A stretch of 64,000 nucleotides of DNA, taken from Streptoalloteichus hindustanus. Its GTDB lineage: Bacteria; Actinomycetota; Actinomycetes; Mycobacteriales; Pseudonocardiaceae. The stretch is taken from assembly GCF_900129375.1 (NCBI RefSeq), contig NZ_FQVN01000006.1:62001-126000 (forward strand), in the 5' to 3' direction. The translations under genes and the position numbers were made by a program. This document shows, one piece after another, positions 35,270-44,469 of the stretch (positions are counted from its first letter, which is position 1; the number at the start of each line of letters is the position of its first letter). A model generated the notes under the pieces. That model did not search any database, was not told where the DNA came from, and was given only the letters and a program-made list of their open reading frames with translations.

Positions 35270-35736
35270 TCAGGCCGACGTGGCGAGAGCGAACTACACG
35301 CTGGAGATCTACCTGCAATCCGAGGTCGAGGACGCGCTCCCGATGTTCGCGCGTACTCGTGAGGAGGTGGACTCGGCAGTCGACAGGCTCACCGCCGCCG
35401 CTGCCGGGTTCAACCACAACCCCGCCATGCATGTGGCTGAGAGGCCGAAGTGGGACGACATGCCCGACCACGAACTACGGCTCGACATCGATCCTGAGGC
35501 GGGGATGGCAGCCCTGCGTTACTTCGGACCCGACGATCCGGCCGGCCAAGTAACGCTCGGGGAGCCCTCTTCAGCGCGGCTTTACCGGGACATCGACTCC
35601 GCCACCGAGTTTCCCACCAATGCGGCTATCACCCTCGATCACCTTCGGGCTGCTGTGCACGAGTTTCGTGAGTCCGGCGGACGGCGGCCGAGGTGCGTGG
35701 AGTGGCAGGAAGCCGATGGGTGGTGATCAGGCCGAG
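35131..35736 (+). repeat. Duplicated 149 bp block at the ends of Imm1 copies 2 and 3
   Basis: The block 35131-35279 and the block 35588-35736 are spaced exactly 457 bp apart and are nearly identical in DNA. They cover the last ~45 codons of each gene plus about 10 bp beyond the stop (gatcaggccga). The identity contrasts with the diverged N-terminal halves, suggesting unequal crossover or gene conversion. Confidence 0.75.
35280..35726 (+). CDS. Imm1 family immunity protein, copy 3
   Basis: A 148-residue paralogue, 10 bp after copy 2, with a GTG start (VARANYTLEIYLQ). FNHNPAMHVAERPK, MPDHELRLDIDPEAG and LRYFGPDD are present; the C-terminal part repeats the conserved HEF-RESGGRRPRCVEWQEADGW. 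It lacks the two residues RF/GP insertion of copies 1 and 2 in the middle. Beyond its stop, the sequence still matches the start of the next unit for about 10 bp, as if a fourth copy were lost. Confidence 0.85.
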   Translation: MARANYTLEIYLQSEVEDALPMFARTREEVDSAVDRLTAAAAGFNHNPAMHVAERPKWDDMPDHELRLDIDPEAGMAALRYFGPDDPAGQVTLGEPSSARLYRDIDSATEFPTNAAITLDHLRAAVHEFRESGGRRPRCVEWQEADGW

Positions 35737-35819
35737 GTCGGTCAGGTTATGCGGCCGCGCCCGTGCGGCCGTCCCCGGGAGGGGAGGGCGCACGGGCGCG
35801 GTGTGGGTTCTGCGTCGCG

Positions 35820-35966
35820 TCAGCGGCGACGGCCGCGGTGGGGGAAGACCGGGTTGAAGGCCTCCAACGTCCACTCGTCGAGACGGCGGGCCGCCCTGGC
35901 CACCGCGTCCCGCAGCGGGGCTCGGTGCTGACGGCCGCGACGGGTCTGGTCACTCGTCACTGGCAT
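35820..35966 (-). CDS. Possible small protein, 48 residues
   Basis: ATG at 35966 with AGGAG about 11 nt upstream. The product MPVTSDQTRRGRQHRAPLRD, VARAARRLDEWTLEAFNPVF, ending HRGRRR, is basic with one amphipathic helix. No family recognised. Spontaneous ORFs are common in this GC-rich DNA, so this is a weak call, supported only by the start context and the non-repetitive aromatic-containing sequence. Confidence 0.35.
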   Translation of the reverse strand: MPVTSDQTRRGRQHRAPLRDAVARAARRLDEWTLEAFNPVFPHRGRRR

Positions 35967-36157
35967 GCTCGGCGTTGCTCCTCGTGCTCGCACTGGCTCG
36001 GCTTGGGCCCCGTTGCCCGCACTCCTCCCAGCGTGTTGATCTTCTGTATCGTTCCCGAACCGGAGCGTGACGCTGACCACGCCGTTTCGTGTCCGCCATC
36101 CGGGGCAATCGCGGGTTCTGCCTCCGGGAACGCGCCCGGCTCGCTACGGTGCTCGTC

Positions 36158-37150
36158 GTGCCCCGCTCCACCCGACTCGCGTCGTTCGCCGTCGTCCTGA
36201 CCTCCGCCGCCGTCGTGCTCGCCGGCTGCGGCTCGTCCGTGGACCTGGCCAAGGTGACCTTTCCCCGCAGCACCGTGCCCGCGGCCGGCGCCGGCAGCAC
36301 CACGGGGACGACGCCGAACCTGCCGGAGGGGCCGGTCGACCCCGCCTTCGCCGTCGACAAGCTCCGCCAGGTCGACGTGTGCAAGCTGCTCGACAAGGAG
36401 ATGCTGAGCCAGCTCGGCACCCCGGGCGAGCCCTCGATGGCCGGCTACAGCAAGTGCTCGAACTACATGAAGGACAAGGCCGGCAAGAAGCTGAGCATCT
36501 CGGTGACGGTGGGTGACTCGCTGCTGGGGGTCAAGGCCAACGCCGAGATCGGCGGCCTCCAGGCGAACGTCGACGGCGAGACGATCGGGAAGACCTGCTT
36601 CCTGAAGGTCGTCACGCACGGCGGCCGGCTGCCGATGGGGGTCTCGTTCCAGGTCGCCGTCGACGAGGGCGACCCGTGCGCCCCGGCGCGCAGGGTCGCC
36701 GAGCAGGTCGTCGAGCGAATCCGCAAGCAGCCGCCCCAGCGTCCCGCCGAGCCGGGCACCCTGGCCACCGTCGAGCCGTGCTCGCTGCTCGACCAGGCCG
36801 GTCGGGCCGAGGCCCTCGGCGGCGAGACCAGCGAGCGGCGCAACGGCCTGAGCCAGTGCACCTGGGGCGTCTCCGGCATGGACGTCTCGGTCGACCTCCT
36901 GCTCGGCTCGGCCGCTGCCAACGAGAACGGCGAGGCCGTCGACCTGGGCGGGGTGAAGGCCCGGCAGCGGAAGAAGGACGAGGGCGCCTACCCGTCCTGC
37001 CAGATCTCCTGGGAGCACCGCAAGACCGCCGGCAACCGCGCCGAGCTGGTGCGGGTCGAGATGAACAACATCAAGAAGGCCAACCTCGACCCGTGCGCGA
37101 AGGCGATCGGCGTCGCCAAGGCCGTCCTGCCCAAGCTCCCCAAGGGCTGA
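36158..37150 (+). CDS. DUF3558 family lipoprotein
   Basis: A 330-residue lipoprotein; GTG at 36158 (36149 is an in-frame alternative). Signal peptide RLASFAVVLTSAAVV with lipobox VLAGC (Cys24), then a Thr/Gly/Pro linker. Two tandem DUF3558-like modules follow: one around DVCKLLDKEMLSQLG with KCSNYM, the other around EPCSLLDQAGRAEALGG with QCTWGV. Each contains paired Cys residues, and the ends are KTCFLKVV and DPCAKAIGVAKAVLPKL. Such lipoproteins are abundant in Pseudonocardiales and mycobacteria (LppA-like); their function is not known. It stands alone. Confidence 0.85.
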   Translation: MPRSTRLASFAVVLTSAAVVLAGCGSSVDLAKVTFPRSTVPAAGAGSTTGTTPNLPEGPVDPAFAVDKLRQVDVCKLLDKEMLSQLGTPGEPSMAGYSKCSNYMKDKAGKKLSISVTVGDSLLGVKANAEIGGLQANVDGETIGKTCFLKVVTHGGRLPMGVSFQVAVDEGDPCAPARRVAEQVVERIRKQPPQRPAEPGTLATVEPCSLLDQAGRAEALGGETSERRNGLSQCTWGVSGMDVSVDLLLGSAAANENGEAVDLGGVKARQRKKDEGAYPSCQISWEHRKTAGNRAELVRVEMNNIKKANLDPCAKAIGVAKAVLPKLPKG

Positions 37151-37280
37151 GCCGGCACCGGGCACCAGCCCGCTGCCCCGTTTCCCCCTCTGGGTAACGA
37201 AAAGCTGTGCGGCTCTGTCTCCACAGTGGACTGCGATCCTCGGGATGTCAGGCCAGGCAAGACCCTGCCCGTGGGTGCCT

Positions 37281-37436
37281 TCACACCCGCCGCCTGCGGG
37301 CCGCCGCCCGGTTGAGTCGCCACTGGTTCCACCGCCGCCACAGCTTCCGCACGGGACGGATCTTCACGATCACCGGCCACAGCACGCCCAGCCACACGAC
37401 GACGCACACGACCAGCAGAACGAGGTGAACGCTCAC
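37281..37436 (-). CDS. Small single-helix membrane protein
   Basis: A 51-residue ORF with a GTG start and GGGGGTGG upstream. SVHLVLLVVCVVVWLGVLWPVIV is a clear membrane helix; the remainder KIRPVRKLWRRWNQWRLNRAAARRRRV is strongly basic and Trp-containing, expected in the cytoplasm. Such short basic-tail membrane proteins are found in actinomycetes, but I recognise no family. Convergent to the DUF3558 gene and divergent from the XRE-TPR gene. Confidence 0.5.
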   Translation of the reverse strand: MSVHLVLLVVCVVVWLGVLWPVIVKIRPVRKLWRRWNQWRLNRAAARRRRV

Positions 37437-37659
37437 GGGACCACCCCCGGCTCTCGTTGGACGCGGGCGGGACGCGGTGCTTCCCAGCGCCGGTCGCTCC
37501 GGAAGCTGGGGGCCTCCCGGCAGGACCGGCTGCCCGCTGCCACGTCCCACCCGCGCCCTCACGCTGTCGGAGATCAAGTACCTGGAGTGACAGTGCGGTG
37601 ACAGCTCGTGCGGGTGATCCCCTACCCTGGAGGCGCTCAGCTCACTCGGGAGGTTTCCC

Positions 37660-38838
37660 GTGGTCGCTCTCGGTCAGAAGATTTCGGCGGCCCGCAGGCT
37701 CGCAGGACTCACACAGGCGCAGCTGGCGAGCCGGACCCACTACTCGCTCTCGTATGTCAGGGCAGTCGAACAGGGGCGGGAACCGGCGTCCCCCGCCTAC
37801 ATCGCGACGGTCTCGCGGGCACTCCGCGTCGACCCGGACGATCTTCTGGGGATTCCGTACCGGGAGACCCTGGAGAAAGATGGCCCGCTGGAGGGCATGA
37901 CGGAACTGCGCGCCATCCTCGCCGAGGGGGTGTACGTCCGCCCGGTCGAGCCGAGTCCGCCGGAGAAGTTGGCTGCCGAGGTGGAAAGAGTCAACGCGGT
38001 CTACCGGGTTGACCGGGGGCGAGACGCCCTCACGCGGTTGCCGGGCATTCTGCGGCAGATTCATGGCGCGGTGCGGGAAGCGAGGACGGAGGGCGAGCGA
38101 GCTCGGGCCTACTCGTTGTTGGCCTCGGGATACGTGACCACCGAGCGTCTCTGCAGGCGTTTCGGATACATGTCCCTGTGCACTCCGGCCGTCGACCGCA
38201 TGGAGTGGGCGGCGAGCCACGCGGACGACCCCTTGTACGTCGCGCAGGCGAAGGTGAAACGCGCCCGTGTCCTCATGTACCTCGACGCGACCGACGTGAG
38301 TCTCAAGCTCGTCGAGCAGGCCCTGTCCGAGATCAAGGGCACTGGCGAAGCGGCGGTCGCGGTGCGCGGCTACTCGCATCTCTGCGGCGCGATCGCGGCG
38401 GCGCGAGCCCGAAACCTCCCGGTCGCCCGGGCACATCTCGAAGAGGCGGCTCTCCTCGCCAAGAAAGTGCGCGGAGTGGAAAGCTCGGCGTACGGCACGT
38501 TGTTCGGCCCGACGAACGTCAGCATCCACGCCTGCGCCGTCGAGATGGAGGCGGGGGACCCCGGGAAGGCGGCGCACGACGGGACCCAGCTGCGCATCCC
38601 ACGGGGAATCGCGCCGCCACGAGCGGGACACCACTGGCAGGACACGGCCAGGGCATGGCTCCTCGCCGGGAAGCCCGCGAAGGCGCTCGACGCGTTGAAC
38701 TGCGCGCGAAGAATCGCTCCCCAGCAGACACGCCTTCATCCCGGTGTGCGCGAGACCCTGCGAGGAATCGCGGAATCCGAACGCAGGCGCTCGGAAAGCC
38801 TGAACTCCTTCGCCGGGTGGCTGGGACTCCGGGTCTGA
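37660..38838 (+). CDS. XRE helix-turn-helix regulator with TPR-like sensor domain
   Basis: A 392-residue regulator; GTG start with GGGAGGT five bases upstream. The helix-turn-helix (about 8-65) is ISAARRLAGLTQAQLASRTHYSLSYVRAVEQGREP. The remainder is all-helical with repeated pairs such as ARAYSLLASGYVTTERL, AKVKRARVLMYLDATDVSLKLVEQAL and ARAHLEEAALLAKKV, i.e. TPR-like repeats that may bind peptide or protein. Regulators of this type (transcriptional regulator with TPR) are common in actinomycetes, often with unknown ligands. It precedes the aldehyde dehydrogenase gene by 254 bp on the same strand. Confidence 0.85.
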   Translation: MVALGQKISAARRLAGLTQAQLASRTHYSLSYVRAVEQGREPASPAYIATVSRALRVDPDDLLGIPYRETLEKDGPLEGMTELRAILAEGVYVRPVEPSPPEKLAAEVERVNAVYRVDRGRDALTRLPGILRQIHGAVREARTEGERARAYSLLASGYVTTERLCRRFGYMSLCTPAVDRMEWAASHADDPLYVAQAKVKRARVLMYLDATDVSLKLVEQALSEIKGTGEAAVAVRGYSHLCGAIAAARARNLPVARAHLEEAALLAKKVRGVESSAYGTLFGPTNVSIHACAVEMEAGDPGKAAHDGTQLRIPRGIAPPRAGHHWQDTARAWLLAGKPAKALDALNCARRIAPQQTRLHPGVRETLRGIAESERRRSESLNSFAGWLGLRV

Positions 38839-39092
38839 GCGTGTGAACTCACGAAGCTGATCAAGTCGGCGGGGATGTCGGTCTAGCGGTGGCGGACCGT
38901 CCCCGTCTCCGTTTCCGCCTCGGTCTTCGTCGCCGGTCGGGGTGGGGAGGGGTGCGGTTGGTGGCCTGACGCGCCTGGCTCGGGTCGAGGTCGGGACGAC
39001 ACACCTGTTGGGGACGCCGGTTTCGGTGGACAACGCGGCATTTGCCGCTACTCTTCGGTAACCCGTCCGCCGGCCCCAAGGGAGGCGTGTCG

Positions 39093-40613
39093 ATGAGCCC
39101 TCTGGCACCAGGACGAACGATGTCCCCGCACGACAGGGCGGAGGAGGACGGGCCGGAGACGCTCGTCTCGCTCGATCCCCGCACCGGCGAGGTCGTCGGC
39201 AGGCATCCCGTGCACGGCCCGGACGAGGTCGCGGCGGTGGTCCGCGAGGCGCGGTCCGCCGGGGAGTGGTGGGCCGGGCTCGGCTTCGCCGGGCGCGCCC
39301 GGCGACTGGCCGACTGGCGCCGGCTCCTCGTGCGCCGACTCGACGAATTGGCCGCGCTGGTCTGCGCGGAGACCGGAAAGCCGCTCGACGACGCGCGCCT
39401 GGAGCTCGTGATGGTGGTCGACCACCTGCACTGGGCGGCGCGCAACGCGGAGCGGGTGCTGCGCCGGCGGCGCGTTCCCTCCGGCCTGCTGATGTACAAC
39501 CATGTGGCGTCCCTGGAGTACCTGCCGCTCGGCGTGGTCGGCGTGATCGGACCGTGGAACTACCCGGCCTTCACGCCCATGGGCTCGATCGCCTATGCCC
39601 TGGCGGCCGGCAACGCCGTGGTGTTCAAGCCGAGCGAGCTGACGCCCGGCGTGGGGGAGTGGCTGGCGGCCTCCTTCGCCGAGGTGGTGCCGGAACAGCC
39701 CGTGTTCAGCGTGGTCACCGGGTTCGGCCCGACCGGCGCCGCGCTCTGCCGGTCCGATGTGGACAAGATCGCCTTCACCGGGTCGACGGCCACCGGGAAA
39801 CGCGTGATGGCGGCCTGCGCGGAGAACCTGACCCCGGTGCTCATCGAGTGCGGCGGCAAGGACGCGTTGATCGTGGACGAGGACGCCGACCTCGACGCGG
39901 CGGCGGAGGCCGCGTTGTGGGGCGCGATGTCCAACGCCGGCCAGACCTGCGTCGGCGTCGAGCGGGTGTACGTGGTCGAGCCGCTGGCCGACCGGTTCGT
40001 CGAGCTGTTGGTGGCCAGGGCGGCCGGGCTGCGGCCCGGCGGCGAGCCGGGGGCCGACCTCGGGCCGATCACCATGCCGGCCCAGGTGGACGTGATCCGC
40101 AGACATGTCTGCGATGCGTTGGACGGCGGCGCGCGGGCCGTGGTGGGCAGCAGGGATTCGGTCCGCCCGCCCTACGTGGAGCCGGTGGTGCTGGTCGACG
40201 CGCCGGAGGATTCCCCCGCCGTCGCGGAGGAGACCTTCGGCCCGGTGGTCGTCGTGAACCGGGTGTCCGATGTGGACGAAGCGGTGCGCCGCGTGAACGC
40301 CAGCGGCTACGGGCTCGGCGGAGCGGTGTTCTCGCGGTCGCGCGGCGCCGAGCTGGCGCGCCGCGTCCGCGCGGGCATGGTCGCGGTGAACTCGGTGCTG
40401 TCGTTCGTCGCCGTGCCCGCGTTGCCGTTCGGCGGGGTCGGCGACTCCGGGTTCGGCCGCATCCACGGAGAGGACGGCCTCCGCGAGTTCGCCAGGGCGC
40501 AGGCCGTCACCCGTCGCCGGTTCGCGGCGGTGCTGCACCCCATGACGTTCGACCGGGGCTCGCGCACGGTACGCCGGTTGGTCCGGCTCGTCCGTCTCCT
40601 CCACGGCCGGTAG
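39093..40613 (+). CDS. Aldehyde dehydrogenase, second paralogue
   Basis: A 506-residue aldehyde dehydrogenase; ATG at 39093 with GGGAGG eight bases upstream (39042 is an unsupported extension). GPWNYPAFTPMGS and VVFKPSE bind NAD(P); ECGGKDALI has the general base Glu; NAGQTCVGVERVYVV has the nucleophilic Cys. ETFGPVVVV and FGGVGDSGFGRIHGEDGL follow. The C-terminal tail TVRRLVRLVRLLHGR is basic-hydrophobic, unusual and reminiscent of the ending of the gabD2-like protein, perhaps a membrane association. The substrate is unknown; it resembles broad-range or succinic-semialdehyde types. Confidence 0.88.
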   Translation: MSPLAPGRTMSPHDRAEEDGPETLVSLDPRTGEVVGRHPVHGPDEVAAVVREARSAGEWWAGLGFAGRARRLADWRRLLVRRLDELAALVCAETGKPLDDARLELVMVVDHLHWAARNAERVLRRRRVPSGLLMYNHVASLEYLPLGVVGVIGPWNYPAFTPMGSIAYALAAGNAVVFKPSELTPGVGEWLAASFAEVVPEQPVFSVVTGFGPTGAALCRSDVDKIAFTGSTATGKRVMAACAENLTPVLIECGGKDALIVDEDADLDAAAEAALWGAMSNAGQTCVGVERVYVVEPLADRFVELLVARAAGLRPGGEPGADLGPITMPAQVDVIRRHVCDALDGGARAVVGSRDSVRPPYVEPVVLVDAPEDSPAVAEETFGPVVVVNRVSDVDEAVRRVNASGYGLGGAVFSRSRGAELARRVRAGMVAVNSVLSFVAVPALPFGGVGDSGFGRIHGEDGLREFARAQAVTRRRFAAVLHPMTFDRGSRTVRRLVRLVRLLHGR

Positions 40614-40630
40614 CCCCTGCCGGAAGCACG

Positions 40631-40665
40631 AACGGGAGGGTGTGGCGTCACCACACCCTCCCGTT
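40631..40665. terminator. Bidirectional terminator hairpin
   Basis: Perfect 15 bp stem AACGGGAGGGTGTGG / CCACACCCTCCCGTT with a five-base loop between the convergent aldehyde dehydrogenase and siderophore-binding genes. Confidence 0.85.
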
Positions 40666-40680
40666 CGGGAAGAAGAACGC

Positions 40681-41712
40681 TCAGCCCTGGGTGAGCCGGT
40701 GTTCGAGGTCGTCGAGCACCGCGTTCGCCGCGAGCAGGCCGAGGCCGAGGAACCACGTCTCGTCCGCGACGGGCTGCGCGTGCCCGGCCTTCACCGCGCC
40801 GAGCTGGCTCCACAGTGGACCGGCCAGCGCCGCGTCCATCCCCGTCTTGGCCGGGTCGCCGTAGCTGCCGACCAGGATCCAGTCGGCGTCGGCCTTCGTG
40901 AGGTTCTCGGTGCTGATCTCCACGGCGAGGTCCTCGACCCGCTGCGACTCGGGCCGGGGCAGACCGGCGTCGGCGAGGATGGTGCCGACGAAGGACTTCG
41001 CGGCGTAGAGCCGCACCTTGTTCGGCATGAAGCGCAGCATCGAGATCGTCGGCCGGCGGCCCGCCTTCTGCTCGACGCGCTCGCCGACCTCCCTGGCGCG
41101 CCGCTCGTAGTCGGCGATCAGCCGGTCCGCGTCGGCGGCCCTGTCGAGCGCGGCGGCGTTGACCCGGAAGTTCTGCTTCCAGGTGAAGCCGGGGCGCAGG
41201 GTGAAGATCGTCGGGGCGATCGCGGCCAGCTTGTCGTACTGCTGGTCCAGCCGCAGCACCGAGCCCAGGATCAGGTCCGGCCGCAGGTTCTGGATCGCCT
41301 CCAGGTTCAGGTTGTTGTTGTTGCCGACGGTGACCGGCTGGCCGCCCCGGTCGCCCACGTAGGACGGCATCTTCGGCGAGCCCTCGGTGTAGGCCACGCC
41401 CACCGGGCGGACGCCCAGCGCGATCACGTTGTCCAGCTCGCCCGTGTCGAGGACCACGACCCGCTCCGGCCGCTTCTCCAGCCGGGTCTCGCCCTTCGCG
41501 TGCTTGATCGTCCGGGGGAACTCGCCGGGCTTCGCGGTGGTGCCGAACTCCGCGGTGCGCCGGTCGGCGTCCCGGAACCCGTCCTTGCCCTGGGCCACCT
41601 GGGGCTGCGCGGTCTGCGACTGGCTCTGCGCCGACCGGTCGCCACACGCGGTCACCGACAGCAGGGCGGCGGCGGCCACGACCGCGGCCACCGGTCTGAT
41701 CCAACGGGTCAC
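40681..41712 (-). CDS. Iron-siderophore substrate-binding lipoprotein
   Basis: A 343-residue lipoprotein (GTG start, GGAG upstream; lipobox SVTAC, Cys23). The FecB/FhuD-type fold is shown by PERVVVLDTGELDNVIALGV, GSPKMPSYVGDRGGQPVTVG, LEAIQNLRPDLILG and AIAPTIFTL, then ADWILVGSYGD and WFLGLGLLAANAVLDDLE. It binds ferric siderophores outside the membrane for an ABC permease, which is not encoded here. The upstream iron box predicts repression by an IdeR/DmdR-type regulator. The terminator downstream is bidirectional. Confidence 0.9.
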   Translation of the reverse strand: MTRWIRPVAAVVAAAALLSVTACGDRSAQSQSQTAQPQVAQGKDGFRDADRRTAEFGTTAKPGEFPRTIKHAKGETRLEKRPERVVVLDTGELDNVIALGVRPVGVAYTEGSPKMPSYVGDRGGQPVTVGNNNNLNLEAIQNLRPDLILGSVLRLDQQYDKLAAIAPTIFTLRPGFTWKQNFRVNAAALDRAADADRLIADYERRAREVGERVEQKAGRRPTISMLRFMPNKVRLYAAKSFVGTILADAGLPRPESQRVEDLAVEISTENLTKADADWILVGSYGDPAKTGMDAALAGPLWSQLGAVKAGHAQPVADETWFLGLGLLAANAVLDDLEHRLTQG

Positions 41713-41773
41713 TCGTCACTCCTTCTCCGGCCGCCGGCGGTCTCGCCCCCTCACCACCTGCGGATTCACTCGC

Positions 41774-41792
41774 TTAGGTGAGCCTAACTCGC
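41774..41792 (-). promoter_or_regulatory. Iron box (IdeR/DmdR operator)
   Basis: TTAGGTGAGCCTAACTCGC matches the DtxR/IdeR consensus TTAGGTTAGSCTAACCTAA at 14 of 19 positions by my count, all of the left half and the core. It lies about 62 bp upstream of the siderophore-binding lipoprotein start. Iron repression is therefore expected (established for this operator class). Confidence 0.75.
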
Positions 41793-41855
41793 CCCTCCCG
41801 CCCCGGTGCCCCTGGCCCGCGCCGGCATCGGATTATGCGAGAACGCGACTAGCCA

Positions 41856-41884
41856 TTGACGCTGAGTGACCACCCTCCTAAGGT
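41856..41884 (+). promoter_or_regulatory. Promoter of the DUF6879-XRE operon
   Basis: TTGACG (41856-41861), a 17 bp spacer, then TAAGGT (41879-41884), a near-consensus vegetative sigma-70 promoter in actinomycetes. The DUF6879 start at 41956 lies about 72 bp downstream. Confidence 0.6.
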
Positions 41885-41955
41885 GCCCCCCGCGTTCGCG
41901 CCCCACCGAGGAGGTTGGCCCGTGGAGACCGAGTCGCTGTTCACGGAGGTTGGCG

Positions 41956-42468
41956 ATGCGCCTGGAAGGTGACGACTGGCGAGCGTTCTTCGACGCGTAC
42001 GAGCGCGACGCCTTCCGGTTGGAAACCCTCCCGGCCTACGGGGTGGCGAGTGAGGACGAGGAGTACCGCGTCTGGCGCGAGACCGGCCGCCTGGACGTCG
42101 CGGACGACGATCCGTGGCTGGTGCGTGTGCGCAATTACCGAATGACGGGACGCACTGTTGGCCGTGTCCACGTCGTGACACGGCCCTTGTCGGAGTACCT
42201 CCGGTTCGAGTTCGCCTTCTACCGGCACAGCTCGGCGGCGGGGGAGCAGATCCGAATTCTGGATGTGACCGACTGCCCTGATCCGGTGTCCGGGGCGCAG
42301 GACTTCTGGTTGTTCGACGACTCCGAGGTGGTGCTCATGCACTACCGGGAAGACGGAACGCAGATTGGCCGGGAGCTGCTGGAGGGCGAGGACCCGAGCC
42401 CATATGTGGAGTTGAAGCGGCTGGCCTTGCTGCACTCCGTGCCTTTCTCGGAGTACCGCGAGGAGTGA
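41956..42468 (+). CDS. DUF6879 family protein
   Basis: A 170-residue protein; ATG at 41956 with GGAGGTTGGCG upstream. The sequence FFDAYERDAFRLETLPAYGV, EEYRVWRETGRLD and PLSEYLRFEFAFYRHSSAAGE, then DFWLFDDSEVVLMHY is typical of DUF6879, a family encoded next to XRE-DUF5753 regulators in actinomycetes. It probably partners the next gene, which overlaps by GTGA. Function unknown. Confidence 0.85.
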   Translation: MRLEGDDWRAFFDAYERDAFRLETLPAYGVASEDEEYRVWRETGRLDVADDDPWLVRVRNYRMTGRTVGRVHVVTRPLSEYLRFEFAFYRHSSAAGEQIRILDVTDCPDPVSGAQDFWLFDDSEVVLMHYREDGTQIGRELLEGEDPSPYVELKRLALLHSVPFSEYREE

Positions 42469-43319
42469 GGCTCGACCCACAGCGGGCGGGGGAGGATCGC
42501 CGGCGTCTCGCGTCGGCGCTTCGAAAGCTGCGCAAAGCGTCGGGCCTGTCCGGTGAGCGGCTCGCCCGGCGCCGCAACATGAGCCAGACCAAGATATCCC
42601 GGATCGAGAACGACAGAGTCCTTCCATCTCTCGTGGACGTCGAGCGAATCCTGCACGCGCTTTCCGTGGACAGGACCACGAGCGAGGAACTTCTGGGGCT
42701 CGCCAGGGTGGCGATCACGGAGTTTCGGAACATCAGGGCGTCGGTTCGTCGAGGGCTTCACCATCGTCAACGGGAGCTGGCGACTCTGGAGGCCAATGCG
42801 ACAAGTATGCGGTACTTTCTTCCCGCACTCGTCACCGGGCTTCTGCAGACCCCTGAATACATGAGCAGGGCCATGAACATGGCTGTGGAGCCAGCACAGG
42901 GTGACACAACGCGTGCCATCGCGCTCAAGCTCCAGAGGCAGGCCGTTCTTCGGGATCCGGACAAACGGTTCTGTTTTCTGCTGACCCAGCAGGCCGTCCT
43001 GTGGCAGCTTTGCCCGCCGCCGGTCATGGCACTCCAGGTTGACCGGCTTGTCGCACTGTCCCGGCTTCCATCCGTGCGGATCGGCATCCTGCCTTTGGGT
43101 AGGGATGTCGAAGTGGGTCCCATGAACACCTTCACTGTGTATGACGAAACGCTGGCGACTGTGGAGACCTTCACCGGGCAAATCGCACTGCGGGACCCCA
43201 ACGACGTCGCGTACTACCTGGTGCTGTTCTCCTACTTCGAGGAGCGCGCTCTGTGGGGAGACGAGGCGAGGGCGGTGCTGGTCGCGATCTCGGGCCAGTT
43301 CGCGCGGCCGCGTGAGTGA
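42465..43319 (+). CDS. XRE helix-turn-helix regulator with DUF5753, second module
   Basis: A 284-residue regulator with a GTG start overlapping the DUF6879 stop. The helix-turn-helix (about 18-75) reads [33 protein letters not shown]; the DUF5753 part has [49 protein letters not shown], and [12 protein letters not shown]. This is the second such module in the window; here the partner is DUF6879 upstream, instead of DUF397 downstream. Slightly less GC-rich than its neighbours, so it may have been acquired. Confidence 0.9.
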   Translation: MRLDPQRAGEDRRRLASALRKLRKASGLSGERLARRRNMSQTKISRIENDRVLPSLVDVERILHALSVDRTTSEELLGLARVAITEFRNIRASVRRGLHHRQRELATLEANATSMRYFLPALVTGLLQTPEYMSRAMNMAVEPAQGDTTRAIALKLQRQAVLRDPDKRFCFLLTQQAVLWQLCPPPVMALQVDRLVALSRLPSVRIGILPLGRDVEVGPMNTFTVYDETLATVETFTGQIALRDPNDVAYYLVLFSYFEERALWGDEARAVLVAISGQFARPRE

Positions 43320-43467
43320 TGTGGCGGACGGCTTCTGTCGCGTCCGGTCCTTGGTGGACGGTGGCGGGCGCGGCGCGGTGTTGGTTCTTGCTTGGACGCC
43401 GGCTTCGGCTCGGGTAGGAAGGTCGCACGCGTGTTCGCCGGCTGTTCGGACGGCAAGGAGACCCGCC

Positions 43468-44465
<998 letters not shown>

Positions 44466-44469
<4 letters not shown>

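Noticed and set aside
35820-36080. An 86-codon minus ORF before the DUF3558 gene
   Set aside because: Only the last 48 codons have a start with a Shine-Dalgarno; the longer start is unsupported, so only the short form was listed, with low confidence.
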